From: Rhodococcus sp. RD6.2
GTDB taxonomy: Bacteria; Actinomycetota; Actinomycetes; Mycobacteriales; Mycobacteriaceae
Direction of reading: 5' to 3'
Length of the DNA: 64,000 bases
Assembly: GCF_001040705.1 (NCBI RefSeq)
Contig: NZ_CVQP01000006.1
Span: forward strand, 425,760 to 489,759
The position numbers were made by a program, and so were the translations under genes. Within the stretch, counting starts at the first letter, position 1; each line of letters opens with the position of its first letter. Below, one piece after another: positions 48,454-56,671 of the stretch. The notes under the pieces are model-generated. The model was not told where the DNA came from, ran no database searches, and saw only the letters and a program-made list of their open reading frames with translations.

Positions 48454-49488
48454 ATGGCGACGTGGCCCGAGGTGCTTGGCGCTCTGACGGACGGACAGGA
48501 TCTCGACGCGACGACCGCTTCCTGGGCGATGAGCGAGATCATGTCCGACAACGCCACCTCGGCCCAGATCGCGGCGTTCGGCGTTGCGCTCAAGATGAAG
48601 GGCCCGACGCCATCCGAGGTGGCGGGGATCGCCGACGCGATGCTCGAGAACGCCCGGACCCTCGACGTGGACGACGATGCCGTCGACATCGTCGGAACGG
48701 GAGGGGACCGTCAGCACACCGTCAACATCTCCACGATGGCGTCGGTCGTGGTGGCGGCAGCGGGCGTCCGCGTCGTCAAGCACGGAAACCGGGCGGCGTC
48801 CTCGAAGAGCGGTGGCGCCGACGTCCTCGAAGCGCTCGGAGTCCGCATCAACCTCGACCCCGCCGCCGTCGCACAGTGCGTCCGCGAGGTCGGCATCGGA
48901 TTCTGCTTCGCACCGACCTTCCATCCCGCGTTCCGGTTCACCTCCGGTCCGCGCAAGGAGATCGGCATCCCGACCGTGTTCAACGTCCTCGGGCCGCTGA
49001 CGAACCCGGCCCGACCCCGCGCAGGCCTGATCGGGTGCGCGTTCGCCGACCTGCAGCCGGTGGTCGCCGGGGTCCTGGCACGCCGGGGCGTGTCGGCGTT
49101 GGTGGTCCGCGGCGACGACGGACTCGACGAGATCACCACCTCCACGACCAGTACGGCCTTCGTGGTGGACGGCGGGACCGTGCGTGAGGCGCGGATCGAC
49201 CCGACGGTGCTGGGAATCGAGCGCGTGCCGCTCGACGCCCTGCGCGGCGGGGACGCCGAGGCCAATGCGGTGATCGCCCGGTCGGTCCTGGCAGGCGAAC
49301 GGGGGCCGGTCCACGATGCGGTGGTGCTCAATGCAGGCGCGGCGATCGCCGCCTACAGCGGACTCGGCGGCAACCTGGACGACGCGCTGCGATCGGGGAT
49401 CGCGCGTGCCGTCGAGGTCGTCGACAACGGGGCGGCGGCCGAGCTGCTCCAGCGCTGGGTGGACGTCAGCACGCGCATCGCCGGCTAG
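48454..49488 (+). CDS. trpD: Anthranilate phosphoribosyltransferase
   Basis: TrpD joins anthranilate and PRPP in tryptophan synthesis. The 344-residue product has the N-terminal helical domain and the PRPP-binding loops [17 protein letters not shown] near residue 85 and [22 protein letters not shown] near residue 110 (given here with its KHGNR core), the anthranilate-site FAPTFHPA and [15 protein letters not shown] at 48454 follows GAGGCGG. The other trp genes are not in the window. It ends in a hairpin shared with the convergent Lrp-domain gene. Confidence 0.96.
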   Translation: MATWPEVLGALTDGQDLDATTASWAMSEIMSDNATSAQIAAFGVALKMKGPTPSEVAGIADAMLENARTLDVDDDAVDIVGTGGDRQHTVNISTMASVVVAAAGVRVVKHGNRAASSKSGGADVLEALGVRINLDPAAVAQCVREVGIGFCFAPTFHPAFRFTSGPRKEIGIPTVFNVLGPLTNPARPRAGLIGCAFADLQPVVAGVLARRGVSALVVRGDDGLDEITTSTTSTAFVVDGGTVREARIDPTVLGIERVPLDALRGGDAEANAVIARSVLAGERGPVHDAVVLNAGAAIAAYSGLGGNLDDALRSGIARAVEVVDNGAAAELLQRWVDVSTRIAG

Positions 49489-49515
49489 CGAACGCCGACT
49501 GGGGCCGGCGTTCGC
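49488..49515. terminator. Bidirectional terminator-like hairpin between trpD and the Lrp-domain gene
   Basis: Arms 49488-49497 and 49506-49515 are exact 10-bp complements with an 8-base loop; the left arm begins in the trpD stop codon. It fills the 34-base convergent gap. Confidence 0.65.
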
Positions 49516-49522
49516 CTGACCG

Positions 49523-49798
49523 TCACTCTCCGATGGAGAAGGCGGCCTCGACGTCGGCGCTCGCGTAGGAGCGGAACGCGATGTGGGTGGTCGTCCGCAA
49601 CACTCCGTCGACCTTGTTGATGGCGCCCGTGACGACGTCGGCGATCTCCTCGTGGCCGCGCACCTTGACGATGGCAATCAGATCGACGTCGCCCGCGCAC
49701 GAGTACACCTCGGAGACACCTGCGATGTCGGCGACGGCCTGGGCGGTCTCGGGGATCCGGTTCGCCTCGGCGTGAATGAGGACGATGGCGTTGATCAT
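49523..49798 (-). CDS. Stand-alone Lrp/AsnC ligand-binding (RAM) domain protein
   Basis: A 91-residue protein made only of the effector-binding RAM domain of Lrp/AsnC regulators: NAIVLIHAEANRIPETAQAV, the SEVYSCAGDVDLIAIVKV strand pair (in two parts) and THIAFRSYA. No DNA-binding part is present, and none is encoded upstream because ATG 49798 has an excellent ribosome site (AGGAGCGAG). Such proteins form rings that bind amino acids and may adjust other Lrp proteins. It begins 7 bases after the exonuclease-fusion gene, so it is its operon partner. Confidence 0.9.
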   Translation of the reverse strand: MINAIVLIHAEANRIPETAQAVADIAGVSEVYSCAGDVDLIAIVKVRGHEEIADVVTGAINKVDGVLRTTTHIAFRSYASADVEAAFSIGE

Positions 49799-49805
49799 CT
49801 CGCTC

Positions 49806-51533
49806 CTAGTGACGGGGGTGCGGTGCTCGTTCAGCGTATTCGCCCGCACCCCGGGCAAGCGCACACCACTCCTGCCACGAACCCGCGCCGCGCGCAGGTT
49901 CGCGGTAGCCGTCGGTGGCGCGCACAATCCGCACACCCGGCGAGTCGAGCCAGTTCGCGACCAGGCGAACCTCGTCGGCCATTGCCCCGCGCAGTGGCGA
50001 CGGGTCCGGGAGAACCGTTTCCGCCGAGAGGGTGAGCGCGTCCACCACCGGCATCGGCGCGACCCCACGTGCCGCAACACCCGCTGACGCCAGCCGTCCC
50101 GATCTGATGACGGCGAACTCCCACCCACCTTCGTCGCGGGGACGGGCAGCGACGAGCTCGTCGATCGCCGCGACCGCGGCGAGGCGTTGACAGCGCCGCA
50201 GCGCGATGCCGAGTGCGGCCGTCCGATCCCGAAGTCGGGCGGCATTCTCGAACAGTTCGGAGGCGGCCAGGTCTTCGATACGGGCACGCAGTGCGAGCAG
50301 GGGACGGTCGGTCTCGCCGCGGATCAGGTCCCGCGTCAGGTCGACGGTGACGGAGTACTGCGCGGCCGACTGCGGTGTGCTCCCGGCCGGACAGCCGCCC
50401 ACGGCGTCGTCGGGGCAGTCCGGCCCATGGACGCCGTCCGGGCGAATCTTCCTGGTGCACTGCCGGAGTCGACAGGCTTCGGTGATCGTGGCGGCGATGT
50501 CGGTGGCGTCGGTGCGGTTGGTGAACGGGCCGAGGGCGTCGCGGCCCGCGCGCCGGGTGATCGACAGGCGGGGGAACGCTTCATCGGTGAGGGTGATCCA
50601 CCAGGCGCGCTTGGGGAACTTGGAACGGCGGTTGTAAGGGGGCGCGTGGGCGGCGAGAAGTCGCAGTTCGCGCACGCCTGCCTCGAGGCCGTGCGCGCAC
50701 TCGACATGGTCGACTCGGGTGGCGAGCGCGACCATCTCCTTCATCCTGGCGCGGGTCTCGGACCCGGTGAAGTAGCCGCGCACCCGTCGCTGCAGATTGA
50801 CGGCGGTCCCGACATAGAGGACCTCGTCCGACGGTCCGCGGAACAGATAGACACCCGGCGTGCGGGGCAGGTGTGCCGCGAGGCCCCGTTTACCGCGCTG
50901 GGCGGCCGACACGTTGGGTAGGTAGTCGACCAGTTCCGGATAGCTGTGCACGCCGAGGTTGCCGACCCGTTCGATCAGGGCGTGGAGCACGTCGACGGTG
51001 GCGCGGGCGTCGTCGAGCGCCCGGTGGGTCGGTCGGGTCGACACCTGGAACAGGTCGGCAAGCGCGGACAGCTTCACCGACGGGGCTTCGTCGCGGGAGA
51101 GGACGCGCCTGGCCAGGCGGACGGTGCACAGCACCTGGAACGGTGGCCAGGCGATGTCGCAGCGGGTGGTTGCGGCTCGGAGGAAGCCGATGTCGAACGG
51201 GGCGTTGTGGGCGACCAGGACGGCGCCGCGGGCGAACTCGAGGAAGCTGGGGAGCACCTGCTCGATACGAGGTGCGTCGACGAGCATCGCGGACGTGATG
51301 CCGGTCAGTTGAACGATGAAGGGTGGGAGGGTCCGGCCGGGGTCGACGAAGGTCGACATCTCTCCGATGACCTCTCCGCCGCGGATCTTGACCGCACCGA
51401 TCTCGGTGATTGCGTCGTCGCCCGAGTTGCTTCCCGTGGTTTCGAGGTCCACGACGACGAAGGTGGTGTCCCGGAGCGGGGTGTCCAGTTCGTCGAACGT
51501 CAACTGGCGTGCTGTTGCGTCGCGGGAACTCAC
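49806..51533 (-). CDS. DEDDh exonuclease fused to a UvrC-like GIY-YIG nuclease domain
   Basis: A 575-residue fusion. Residues 20-190 are a DnaQ-like 3'-5' exonuclease (DLETTG with Asp29/Glu31, [20 protein letters not shown]). From about residue 225 a GIY-YIG domain follows (PGVYLFRG...[19 protein letters not shown]), then a UvrC-like middle region and a UvrB-contact-like [14 protein letters not shown] segment; the C-terminal UvrC endonuclease and HhH domains are absent. M. tuberculosis Rv2191 has this layout. GTG at 51533 has TAATCT 7 bases upstream, fitting a leaderless transcript; GTG at 51563 is the alternative. Likely a DNA-repair nuclease. Confidence 0.88.
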   Translation of the reverse strand: MSSRDATARQLTFDELDTPLRDTTFVVVDLETTGSNSGDDAITEIGAVKIRGGEVIGEMSTFVDPGRTLPPFIVQLTGITSAMLVDAPRIEQVLPSFLEFARGAVLVAHNAPFDIGFLRAATTRCDIAWPPFQVLCTVRLARRVLSRDEAPSVKLSALADLFQVSTRPTHRALDDARATVDVLHALIERVGNLGVHSYPELVDYLPNVSAAQRGKRGLAAHLPRTPGVYLFRGPSDEVLYVGTAVNLQRRVRGYFTGSETRARMKEMVALATRVDHVECAHGLEAGVRELRLLAAHAPPYNRRSKFPKRAWWITLTDEAFPRLSITRRAGRDALGPFTNRTDATDIAATITEACRLRQCTRKIRPDGVHGPDCPDDAVGGCPAGSTPQSAAQYSVTVDLTRDLIRGETDRPLLALRARIEDLAASELFENAARLRDRTAALGIALRRCQRLAAVAAIDELVAARPRDEGGWEFAVIRSGRLASAGVAARGVAPMPVVDALTLSAETVLPDPSPLRGAMADEVRLVANWLDSPGVRIVRATDGYREPARGAGSWQEWCALARGAGEYAERAPHPRH

Positions 51534-51673
51534 GGTGCCGAGATTAGGGGGCGGCACCGACACCGCCCGCCGGAGCGGGATTCGTCGTGGGCATTCCTGT
51601 CGGCAGGGGGCGTTACCTTGCCCCTGTCGGGCTCGAAAATCGCCCGGAAACGCAGAAAGAGACGAGGGTCACA

Positions 51674-51943
51674 GTGATTGTTGATTGCAGTGGATGTGCG
51701 GTGCGCGGTGTCGCATGCGGCGACTGCGTCGTCACGGTTCTGCTCGGTTATCCGGAGTTCGACGAGTCCACGCAGACCCCTCGGTCGGGTGCTGTCGCGC
51801 GGATGAGTCTTGAGCAGGACGAACGGGTTGCGTTGGCGGTGCTGGCCGATGCGGAGCTCGTTCCTCCGCTTCGGCTCGTCGAGGCGGCCGGCGAGACACA
51901 GACCGCCTGGTCGTTATCTGTTCGTGATGCGGGTGTCGCATAG
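51674..51943 (+). CDS. Small four-cysteine protein, probable metal-binding
   Basis: An 89-residue product with CSGC and CGDC (Cys5, 8, 15 and 18) at its N-terminus, a spacing that suits a zinc or Fe-S site. A mixed helix follows (RMSLEQDERVALAVLADAEL) and a short tail. The GTG at 51674 has GAGGGT upstream; the frame is open to 51587. It lies divergently next to the exonuclease fusion and upstream of the riboswitch-controlled NlpC/P60 gene. No family is recognised with confidence. Confidence 0.7.
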   Translation: MIVDCSGCAVRGVACGDCVVTVLLGYPEFDESTQTPRSGAVARMSLEQDERVALAVLADAELVPPLRLVEAAGETQTAWSLSVRDAGVA

Positions 51944-51997
51944 CCGGTGGTTTGCGCGCAATTAGGGCGAAATGTCTGGTTTGCGGCGTCCGATGAG

Positions 51998-52026
51998 TCG
52001 ACACCGCTCGGGGGCTTTCGTAATCT
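51998..52026 (+). promoter_or_regulatory. Probable sigma-A-type promoter of the riboswitch leader
   Basis: TCGACA and TAATCT are spaced by 17 bases and lie about 45 bases before the riboswitch core, in the gap after the four-cysteine protein gene. Confidence 0.5.
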
Positions 52027-52071
52027 TCTCGAGACCTAGCGGAGTCTCGCCGCCCCAGACCGGAGCGGCGT

Positions 52072-52221
52072 CGCGAGGTACCGCCTAATCGAACTCCCGT
52101 GAGGGACTCGAACCGGGAACCCACCGTTTTCTGGGGTGAATCCCGACGGAGCGCACACGCGTGACGCCGGGTAGGGCTGATCTTCCCAGCCCGAACCCGT
52201 CAGCTAACTCGGTCGGCGGAG
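52072..52221 (+). promoter_or_regulatory. c-di-AMP riboswitch (ydaO-yuaA class)
   Basis: The leader contains the conserved blocks of the ydaO class in order: the GGTACCGCC start strand, AACCGGG and the GGGGTGAATC block, GGGTAGGGC with its CAGCCCGAA partner, and CCGTCAGCTAACTCGG before the closing strand GGCGG. The outer stem pairs CCGCC (52081-52085) with GGCGG (52215-52219). In actinobacteria this class typically precedes peptidoglycan hydrolase genes and turns expression off when c-di-AMP is high. The following 25 bases hold complementary segments that could form the switch platform. Confidence 0.9.
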
Positions 52222-52246
52222 GAATGGAAGAAAGGCCCCTCCTTTC

Positions 52247-52813
52247 GTGGCAACACTGAGTACCAAGGCTCGGCGCGTCGCCGTCGCCAGCACCCTCGCC
52301 CTCGGCGCGATCACGGCTTCCGCGGCCCCGGCACTGGCTGAGCCCGTCACCGTTCCCGGCGTCGGCACCTTCGACATCCCGGGTGTCCCCGCCCAGACGA
52401 TCGAGATCCCCGGCCTCGCGCAGCTGCAGGGCCAGGTCCCCGGCGCTCCCGCGGCCGTGGCCCCCATCATCACCGCCGGTCAGAAGGCCGTCGACGCAGC
52501 CGCCAGCAAGATCGGTGCACCGTACGTTTACGGCGCATCCGGCCCGGACGCCTTCGACTGCTCCGGCCTCGTGCAGTGGGCCTTCAAGCAGGCGGGCCTG
52601 AACCTGCCCCGCACCAGCTACGACCAGGCCGCGGCAGGCACCCCGGTGTCGACCAACGCCCTCCAGCCGGGCGACGTCGTCTCCTTCTACGGTGGCTCGC
52701 ACTCGGGCATCTACGCAGGCAACGGTGAGGTCATCCACGCCGCGACGTCCGGTACCCCGGTCAAGCGCGCGCCGATCTCCTCCATGCCGATGGACGGCGC
52801 ACGCCGCTACTGA
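52247..52813 (+). CDS. Secreted NlpC/P60 peptidoglycan endopeptidase under riboswitch control
   Basis: A 188-residue exported cysteine peptidase. The signal peptide (hydrophobic ALGAITASAAPALA) ends near residue 31. A linker with IPG-type repeats (VPGVGTFDIPG, IEIPGLAQLQG) leads to the NlpC/P60 domain from about residue 78, with Cys105 (DCSG), His152 (SHSGIY) and His164 (EVIHAAT). The C-terminus DGARRY is shared with the two other NlpC/P60 proteins in the window. The GTG at 52247 lies 25 bases after the c-di-AMP riboswitch. A 20-bp hairpin ends the transcript before ripC. Confidence 0.93.
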   Translation: MATLSTKARRVAVASTLALGAITASAAPALAEPVTVPGVGTFDIPGVPAQTIEIPGLAQLQGQVPGAPAAVAPIITAGQKAVDAAASKIGAPYVYGASGPDAFDCSGLVQWAFKQAGLNLPRTSYDQAAAGTPVSTNALQPGDVVSFYGGSHSGIYAGNGEVIHAATSGTPVKRAPISSMPMDGARRY

Positions 52814-52901
52814 GGCATCACGCACCACGGCTGTGACAGGCTGCGCACCGCGGCTGTGACACGCGACAGGGGAAGTGTCGCGGGCGCACTCGGCGAGCTC
52901 A

Positions 52902-52942
52902 CGACGGGCCCGGCGATCCGACTCGGATCGCCGGGCCCGTCG
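52902..52942 (+). terminator. Terminator-like hairpin after the riboswitch-controlled gene
   Basis: Arms 52902-52921 and 52923-52942 are inverted complements (about 18 bp paired with a 5-base loop). It separates the NlpC/P60 gene from ripC, so ripC needs its own promoter. Confidence 0.75.
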
Positions 52943-53039
52943 GCGTTGGAGATCCCGTCTGTCAGAGTGGACACCGTCGTATGCCGTTCCGTAACCTTGC
53001 CGAGACCTTTCAGCGCGGGAGAAGAGGAGTACCCGGTTC

Positions 53040-54083
53040 GTGGCGTCACCGAGAAGTAGGTCCACTGCACTTGCGACCGGCGTGCTCGCGTTCGCCCTGA
53101 TTGCCGGGACGGCAGGGCCTGCCGCAGCAGATCCCGCACTGGACAATCCGACCGCGGCCCTCGAACGACTCTCCGAGCTCTCGCGCACGTCCGAACAGAC
53201 GGCCGAGGCCATGCACAACGCCCAGATCGATCTCGACTCGAAACTGGCCGTTCAGCGTGACTCGGAGGCACGCCACCAGCAGGATCTCGAACGCGCCGAC
53301 GCCGCGCGCGCGGAGATGGCCCGGTTCCAGCCGGCCGTTGACCGGCTCACCGCCGCGAACTACCAGGGCGGACGCGTCAACCGGCTGTTCGCGGTGATGG
53401 TGTCCGACTCACCGCAGCAGTTACTCGACCAGATGTCCACGCTCAGCGTGCTCTCCGCCGACACCGCCGCCCAGGTGCGCGAGTTCAAGGATGCGAGTGA
53501 CGCCGCCACCGCCGCCGAGGAGTCCTCGCGCAGATCCGCAGACGATGCCAGGACCGCCACCGAGCACGCACGGGTGATCAGCGACGACCTGCAGCGCACC
53601 CAGAGCGACCTGAAGGAGCAGATCGCCGACGTGACGGCGGCGTTCGCGGAGCTGAGCAGCGCGGAGAAGGCTCAGCTCGCCGGTTCGGTCTTTCCTCCCG
53701 GCTTCGACCCGTCGATCGTCCTGAAGGGTCTGGTTCCCGGGTCCAACACGAGTGCCGTTCAGGCGGCGCTCTCCCAGGTCGGCAAGCCGTACGTGTGGGG
53801 CGCCACCGGGCCTGATGGCTACGACTGCTCGGGCCTGATGGTGTGGGCGTACCGGCAGATCGGCAAGGGATTGCCGCGATCGAGCCAGGCGCAGGCGGCG
53901 GCCGGAATCCCGGTGCGCAGGGAGGATCTCCAGCCCGGGGACCTCGTCCTGTACTACGACGACGCATCCCACGTCGGGATGTACGTCGGCGACGGCAACA
54001 TCGTGCACGCGTCGACCTATGGAGTGCCCGTCAAGGTCGCACCGGTGGATGCGTATCCGTTCTACGGCGCCCGCCGGTACTGA
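53040..54083 (+). CDS. ripC: RipC-like NlpC/P60 endopeptidase with coiled coil
   Basis: A 347-residue exported peptidoglycan endopeptidase. Signal peptide to about residue 31 (AGPAAADP). Residues 40-210 form long heptad-rich helices (LERLSELSRTSEQTAEAM and on), the regulatory coiled coil that in RipC/RipA proteins answers to the FtsEX division complex. The NlpC/P60 domain begins near residue 235 with Cys263 (DCSG), His311 (SHVGMY) and His323 (IVHAS). It takes the place of Rv2190c. GTG at 53040 has GGAG about 11 bases before. The next gene overlaps its stop codon. Confidence 0.9.
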   Translation: MASPRSRSTALATGVLAFALIAGTAGPAAADPALDNPTAALERLSELSRTSEQTAEAMHNAQIDLDSKLAVQRDSEARHQQDLERADAARAEMARFQPAVDRLTAANYQGGRVNRLFAVMVSDSPQQLLDQMSTLSVLSADTAAQVREFKDASDAATAAEESSRRSADDARTATEHARVISDDLQRTQSDLKEQIADVTAAFAELSSAEKAQLAGSVFPPGFDPSIVLKGLVPGSNTSAVQAALSQVGKPYVWGATGPDGYDCSGLMVWAYRQIGKGLPRSSQAQAAAGIPVRREDLQPGDLVLYYDDASHVGMYVGDGNIVHASTYGVPVKVAPVDAYPFYGARRY

Positions 54084-55435
54084 CCATCGAGCGGGGGAGT
54101 TCGCCGCGGGAGACGCGGCGCGGGATTCGGCGCTGGGAGGCGGTTGCGCTCGCAGGCCTCCTCGTCGCCGTCGCGGGCGCAGCGGGGATAGTGCTGAGCC
54201 AGCAGTCGGACGGTCCCTCCACGGTGTCCGCGGAGTCCAACCCGTTCGAGCAGGCTCGCCGCGAGGGCGTGCAGGACCTACTGAACCGGTGGGCCAAAGC
54301 CGTCCGATCGGGTGACGAGGCCGCGTTGGCGGCACTGTTCGACGCGGGTGCCGCGCCCGAGTTCCTGGCCGCGGAGGTGCGTCGGTCGCGCAACCTGGCA
54401 GGGGTGCCGTTGGCGGACTGGGGCTACGAAATCGGCTCCGGACCCGAGACGCCGGTCCCCGGAGACATCGCCGAGCGTCTACAGGCCACCGACGTGTGGG
54501 CGCCGCACGTCTTCCTCAGATACGGGATCGCGGGCGCCGACACGGCCTCGACGCGCAAGCCCGTCTCGCTCGTCGTGGCGCGGCGCGGTGAGGAGTGGAA
54601 GCTCGTCTCGGACGGCGCACTGCCCCAGTACGACCGGAGCACCTGGCGCGGCCCCTGGGACTTCGGGCCCGTCGTGGCACGCTCCGTGCCGACCGATGGC
54701 GGCGTGTCCGTGGTGCTCGGCCACCCGTGGCAGCAGGACCGCGTCGACGCCATCGCTGCCGAACTCGTCACCGCCGTTCCCGCGGTCACCGAGGTGTGGG
54801 GGCCGCAGTGGCCACGCCGAGCGCTCGTCCTCGTCACCGCGGGCCAGGAGGAGTTCACCGAACAGGTGGGGCATCAGCACAGCGGCTCGGACATCGCCGC
54901 CGTCGCGGTGTCCGATGCGGTGACACCGGGGTCGGACACCGTCACCGGTCAGCGAATCGTGTTCAGCCCCACCGCGGGAGAGCGGCTCACGGAGGCGAGC
55001 AGGCGGGCGGTGCTCCGACACGAGTTGACCCACGTCGCGGCCAGGTCGACCACCGTCGACGGGTCACCGATGTGGGTCCTCGAAGGGTTCGCCGACTACG
55101 TCGGTCACCGCGGTTCCGGTTCCGAGGTCGTCGACGTCGCACCGACCGTGTCCGCCGCGGTCGCGGCACACGGACCGCCGGTTCGCCTCCCCACCGACGA
55201 CGACTTCGGGGCAGGCGGTGAACGATCGCTCGCGGCCTACGAATCCGCCTGGACCGTAGCCGAATTCGTCGCCGACCGATTCGGCGAGGAAAGCCTGCGG
55301 TCGATGTACGGGGAGCTGTCGACCGGGCCTGCGGACCAGGCCACCGTCGACGACCGGATCCGGTCGTCGATCGGGGTGCCGACACAGGAACTGATCGGAC
55401 AGTGGGCGTCGTGGCTGTCCGACACCGTGCGGTGA
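54080..55435 (+). CDS. Membrane-anchored gluzincin-like metalloprotease (Rv2189c family)
   Basis: About 451 residues. After a basic segment a single membrane anchor (AVALAGLLVAVAGAAGIVL) sends the rest outside. The zinc motif is HELTH (about residues 314-318) and the third ligand Glu is in EGFADYVG (about 335), a peptidase MA pattern. The N-terminal outer region may be an SnoaL/NTF2-like domain. The start is uncertain: no ATG, GTG or TTG lies before the anchor in this frame; a CTG at 54080 overlaps the ripC stop (CTGA). The first GTG (54190) would delete the anchor. Coupling to ripC suggests a joint role in wall remodelling. Confidence 0.75.
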   Translation: MTIERGSSPRETRRGIRRWEAVALAGLLVAVAGAAGIVLSQQSDGPSTVSAESNPFEQARREGVQDLLNRWAKAVRSGDEAALAALFDAGAAPEFLAAEVRRSRNLAGVPLADWGYEIGSGPETPVPGDIAERLQATDVWAPHVFLRYGIAGADTASTRKPVSLVVARRGEEWKLVSDGALPQYDRSTWRGPWDFGPVVARSVPTDGGVSVVLGHPWQQDRVDAIAAELVTAVPAVTEVWGPQWPRRALVLVTAGQEEFTEQVGHQHSGSDIAAVAVSDAVTPGSDTVTGQRIVFSPTAGERLTEASRRAVLRHELTHVAARSTTVDGSPMWVLEGFADYVGHRGSGSEVVDVAPTVSAAVAAHGPPVRLPTDDDFGAGGERSLAAYESAWTVAEFVADRFGEESLRSMYGELSTGPADQATVDDRIRSSIGVPTQELIGQWASWLSDTVR

Positions 55436-55483
55436 CCCGACCCCTCTTCCCGCACCGCGTCGACCACCGCCTACCGTGATCGC

Positions 55484-56608
55484 ATGCGCCGAACTCTGCT
55501 GGTGACGAACGACTTTCCACCGCGACCGGGCGGCATCCAGTCCTATCTGCAGTCCCTGACGTCCGCGCTGCCCGCGCACGAGCTCGTCGTGTACGCCCCG
55601 CGCTGGCGCGGTGACAGCCACATCCGGTTCGACGCCGCGCAACCGTTCGAGGTGGTCCGCCATTCCACCACCCTCATGCTGCCCACTCCGCTCGTCGCGC
55701 GGAAGGCGGCAAAGCTGGTGCGCAGGCACGATTGCGAGACGGTCTGGTTCGGCGCCGCGGCGCCGCTCGCGTTGCTCGGGCCGCACCTGCGTCGTGCGGG
55801 CGCGGACCGGATTGTGGCAAGTACCCACGGCCACGAGGTCGGATGGTCGATGTTGCCCGCGGCACGGCAGTCGCTGCGCCGAATCGGGGACACCACCGAC
55901 GCCGTCACCTACGTCAGCAAGTACACGCGGCGACGGTTCTCGGCCGCGTTCGGTCCGCGGGCCGGGCTCGAGCACGTTCCGCCCGGCGTGGACAGTGAGA
56001 CGTTCCGCCCCGACCCCGCGGCCCGAGCCGAGCTGCGGGCCCGGTACGGGCTGGGGGAGCGGCCGACGATCCTGTGCCTGTCGCGGCTCGTGCCACGCAA
56101 GGGACAGGACGTCCTGATTCGCGCGCTGCCGCAGATTCGTCGTGCCATCGACGGTGCGGTACTGGTGATCGTCGGCGGCGGGCCCTACGAGGAGTCGCTG
56201 CGCCGATTGACGCGTTCGGTCGGAGTCGAGGATCACGTGGTGTTCACCGGTGGTGTCCCGTCCGCGGAACTGGCCGCACACCACACGATTGCGGACGTGT
56301 TCGCGATGCCGTGCCGCACGCGCGGAGCAGGGCTGGACGTTGAGGGCCTCGGAATCGTGTACCTGGAGGCGTCGGCGTCGGGTGTTCCGGTGATCGCGGG
56401 AGCGTCGGGTGGCGCCCCGGAAACGGTGCGCGAAGGCGAGACCGGCCATGTCGTGAACGGCCGCTCGGTGTCCGCGGTGGCGGAGTCGGTGATCTCGGTG
56501 CTCGAGGATCGTGACCGCGCGGCGGCGATGGGTGTCGCGGGACGGGCCTGGGTCGCGGAGCAGTGGCGCTGGGACGTGCTCGCCGCGAAGCTCGCGTCGC
56601 TCCTGTAG
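55484..56608 (+). CDS. pimB: GDP-mannose-dependent phosphatidylinositol monomannoside mannosyltransferase (PimB')
   Basis: A GT4-family (GT-B) glycosyltransferase of 374 residues that adds the second mannose to phosphatidylinositol mannosides on the cytosolic face. N-terminal VTNDFPPRPGGIQSYL carries the GGI loop; HGHEVGW, RLVPRKGQD and the EX7E pair Glu287/Glu295 (EGLGIVYLE) are the sugar-nucleotide residues. It matches Rv2188c (PimB') in sequence pattern and place. ATG at 55484, 48 bases after the metalloprotease gene. It converges on fadD15 across a strong hairpin. Confidence 0.94.
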   Translation: MRRTLLVTNDFPPRPGGIQSYLQSLTSALPAHELVVYAPRWRGDSHIRFDAAQPFEVVRHSTTLMLPTPLVARKAAKLVRRHDCETVWFGAAAPLALLGPHLRRAGADRIVASTHGHEVGWSMLPAARQSLRRIGDTTDAVTYVSKYTRRRFSAAFGPRAGLEHVPPGVDSETFRPDPAARAELRARYGLGERPTILCLSRLVPRKGQDVLIRALPQIRRAIDGAVLVIVGGGPYEESLRRLTRSVGVEDHVVFTGGVPSAELAAHHTIADVFAMPCRTRGAGLDVEGLGIVYLEASASGVPVIAGASGGAPETVREGETGHVVNGRSVSAVAESVISVLEDRDRAAAMGVAGRAWVAEQWRWDVLAAKLASLL

Positions 56609-56618
56609 GTGCTTCGCG

Positions 56619-56659
56619 CCGTGAGTCCTTTCGCCCGCGGGGGGCGAAAGGACTCACGG
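56619..56659. terminator. Bidirectional terminator-like hairpin between pimB' and fadD15
   Basis: Arms 56619-56636 and 56642-56659 are exact 18-bp complements. The CCGTGAGTCCTTTCG arm is shared with the adoK-asnB junction hairpin at 38589-38638. Confidence 0.75.
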
Positions 56660-56671
56660 GCGGCGGGCCCG

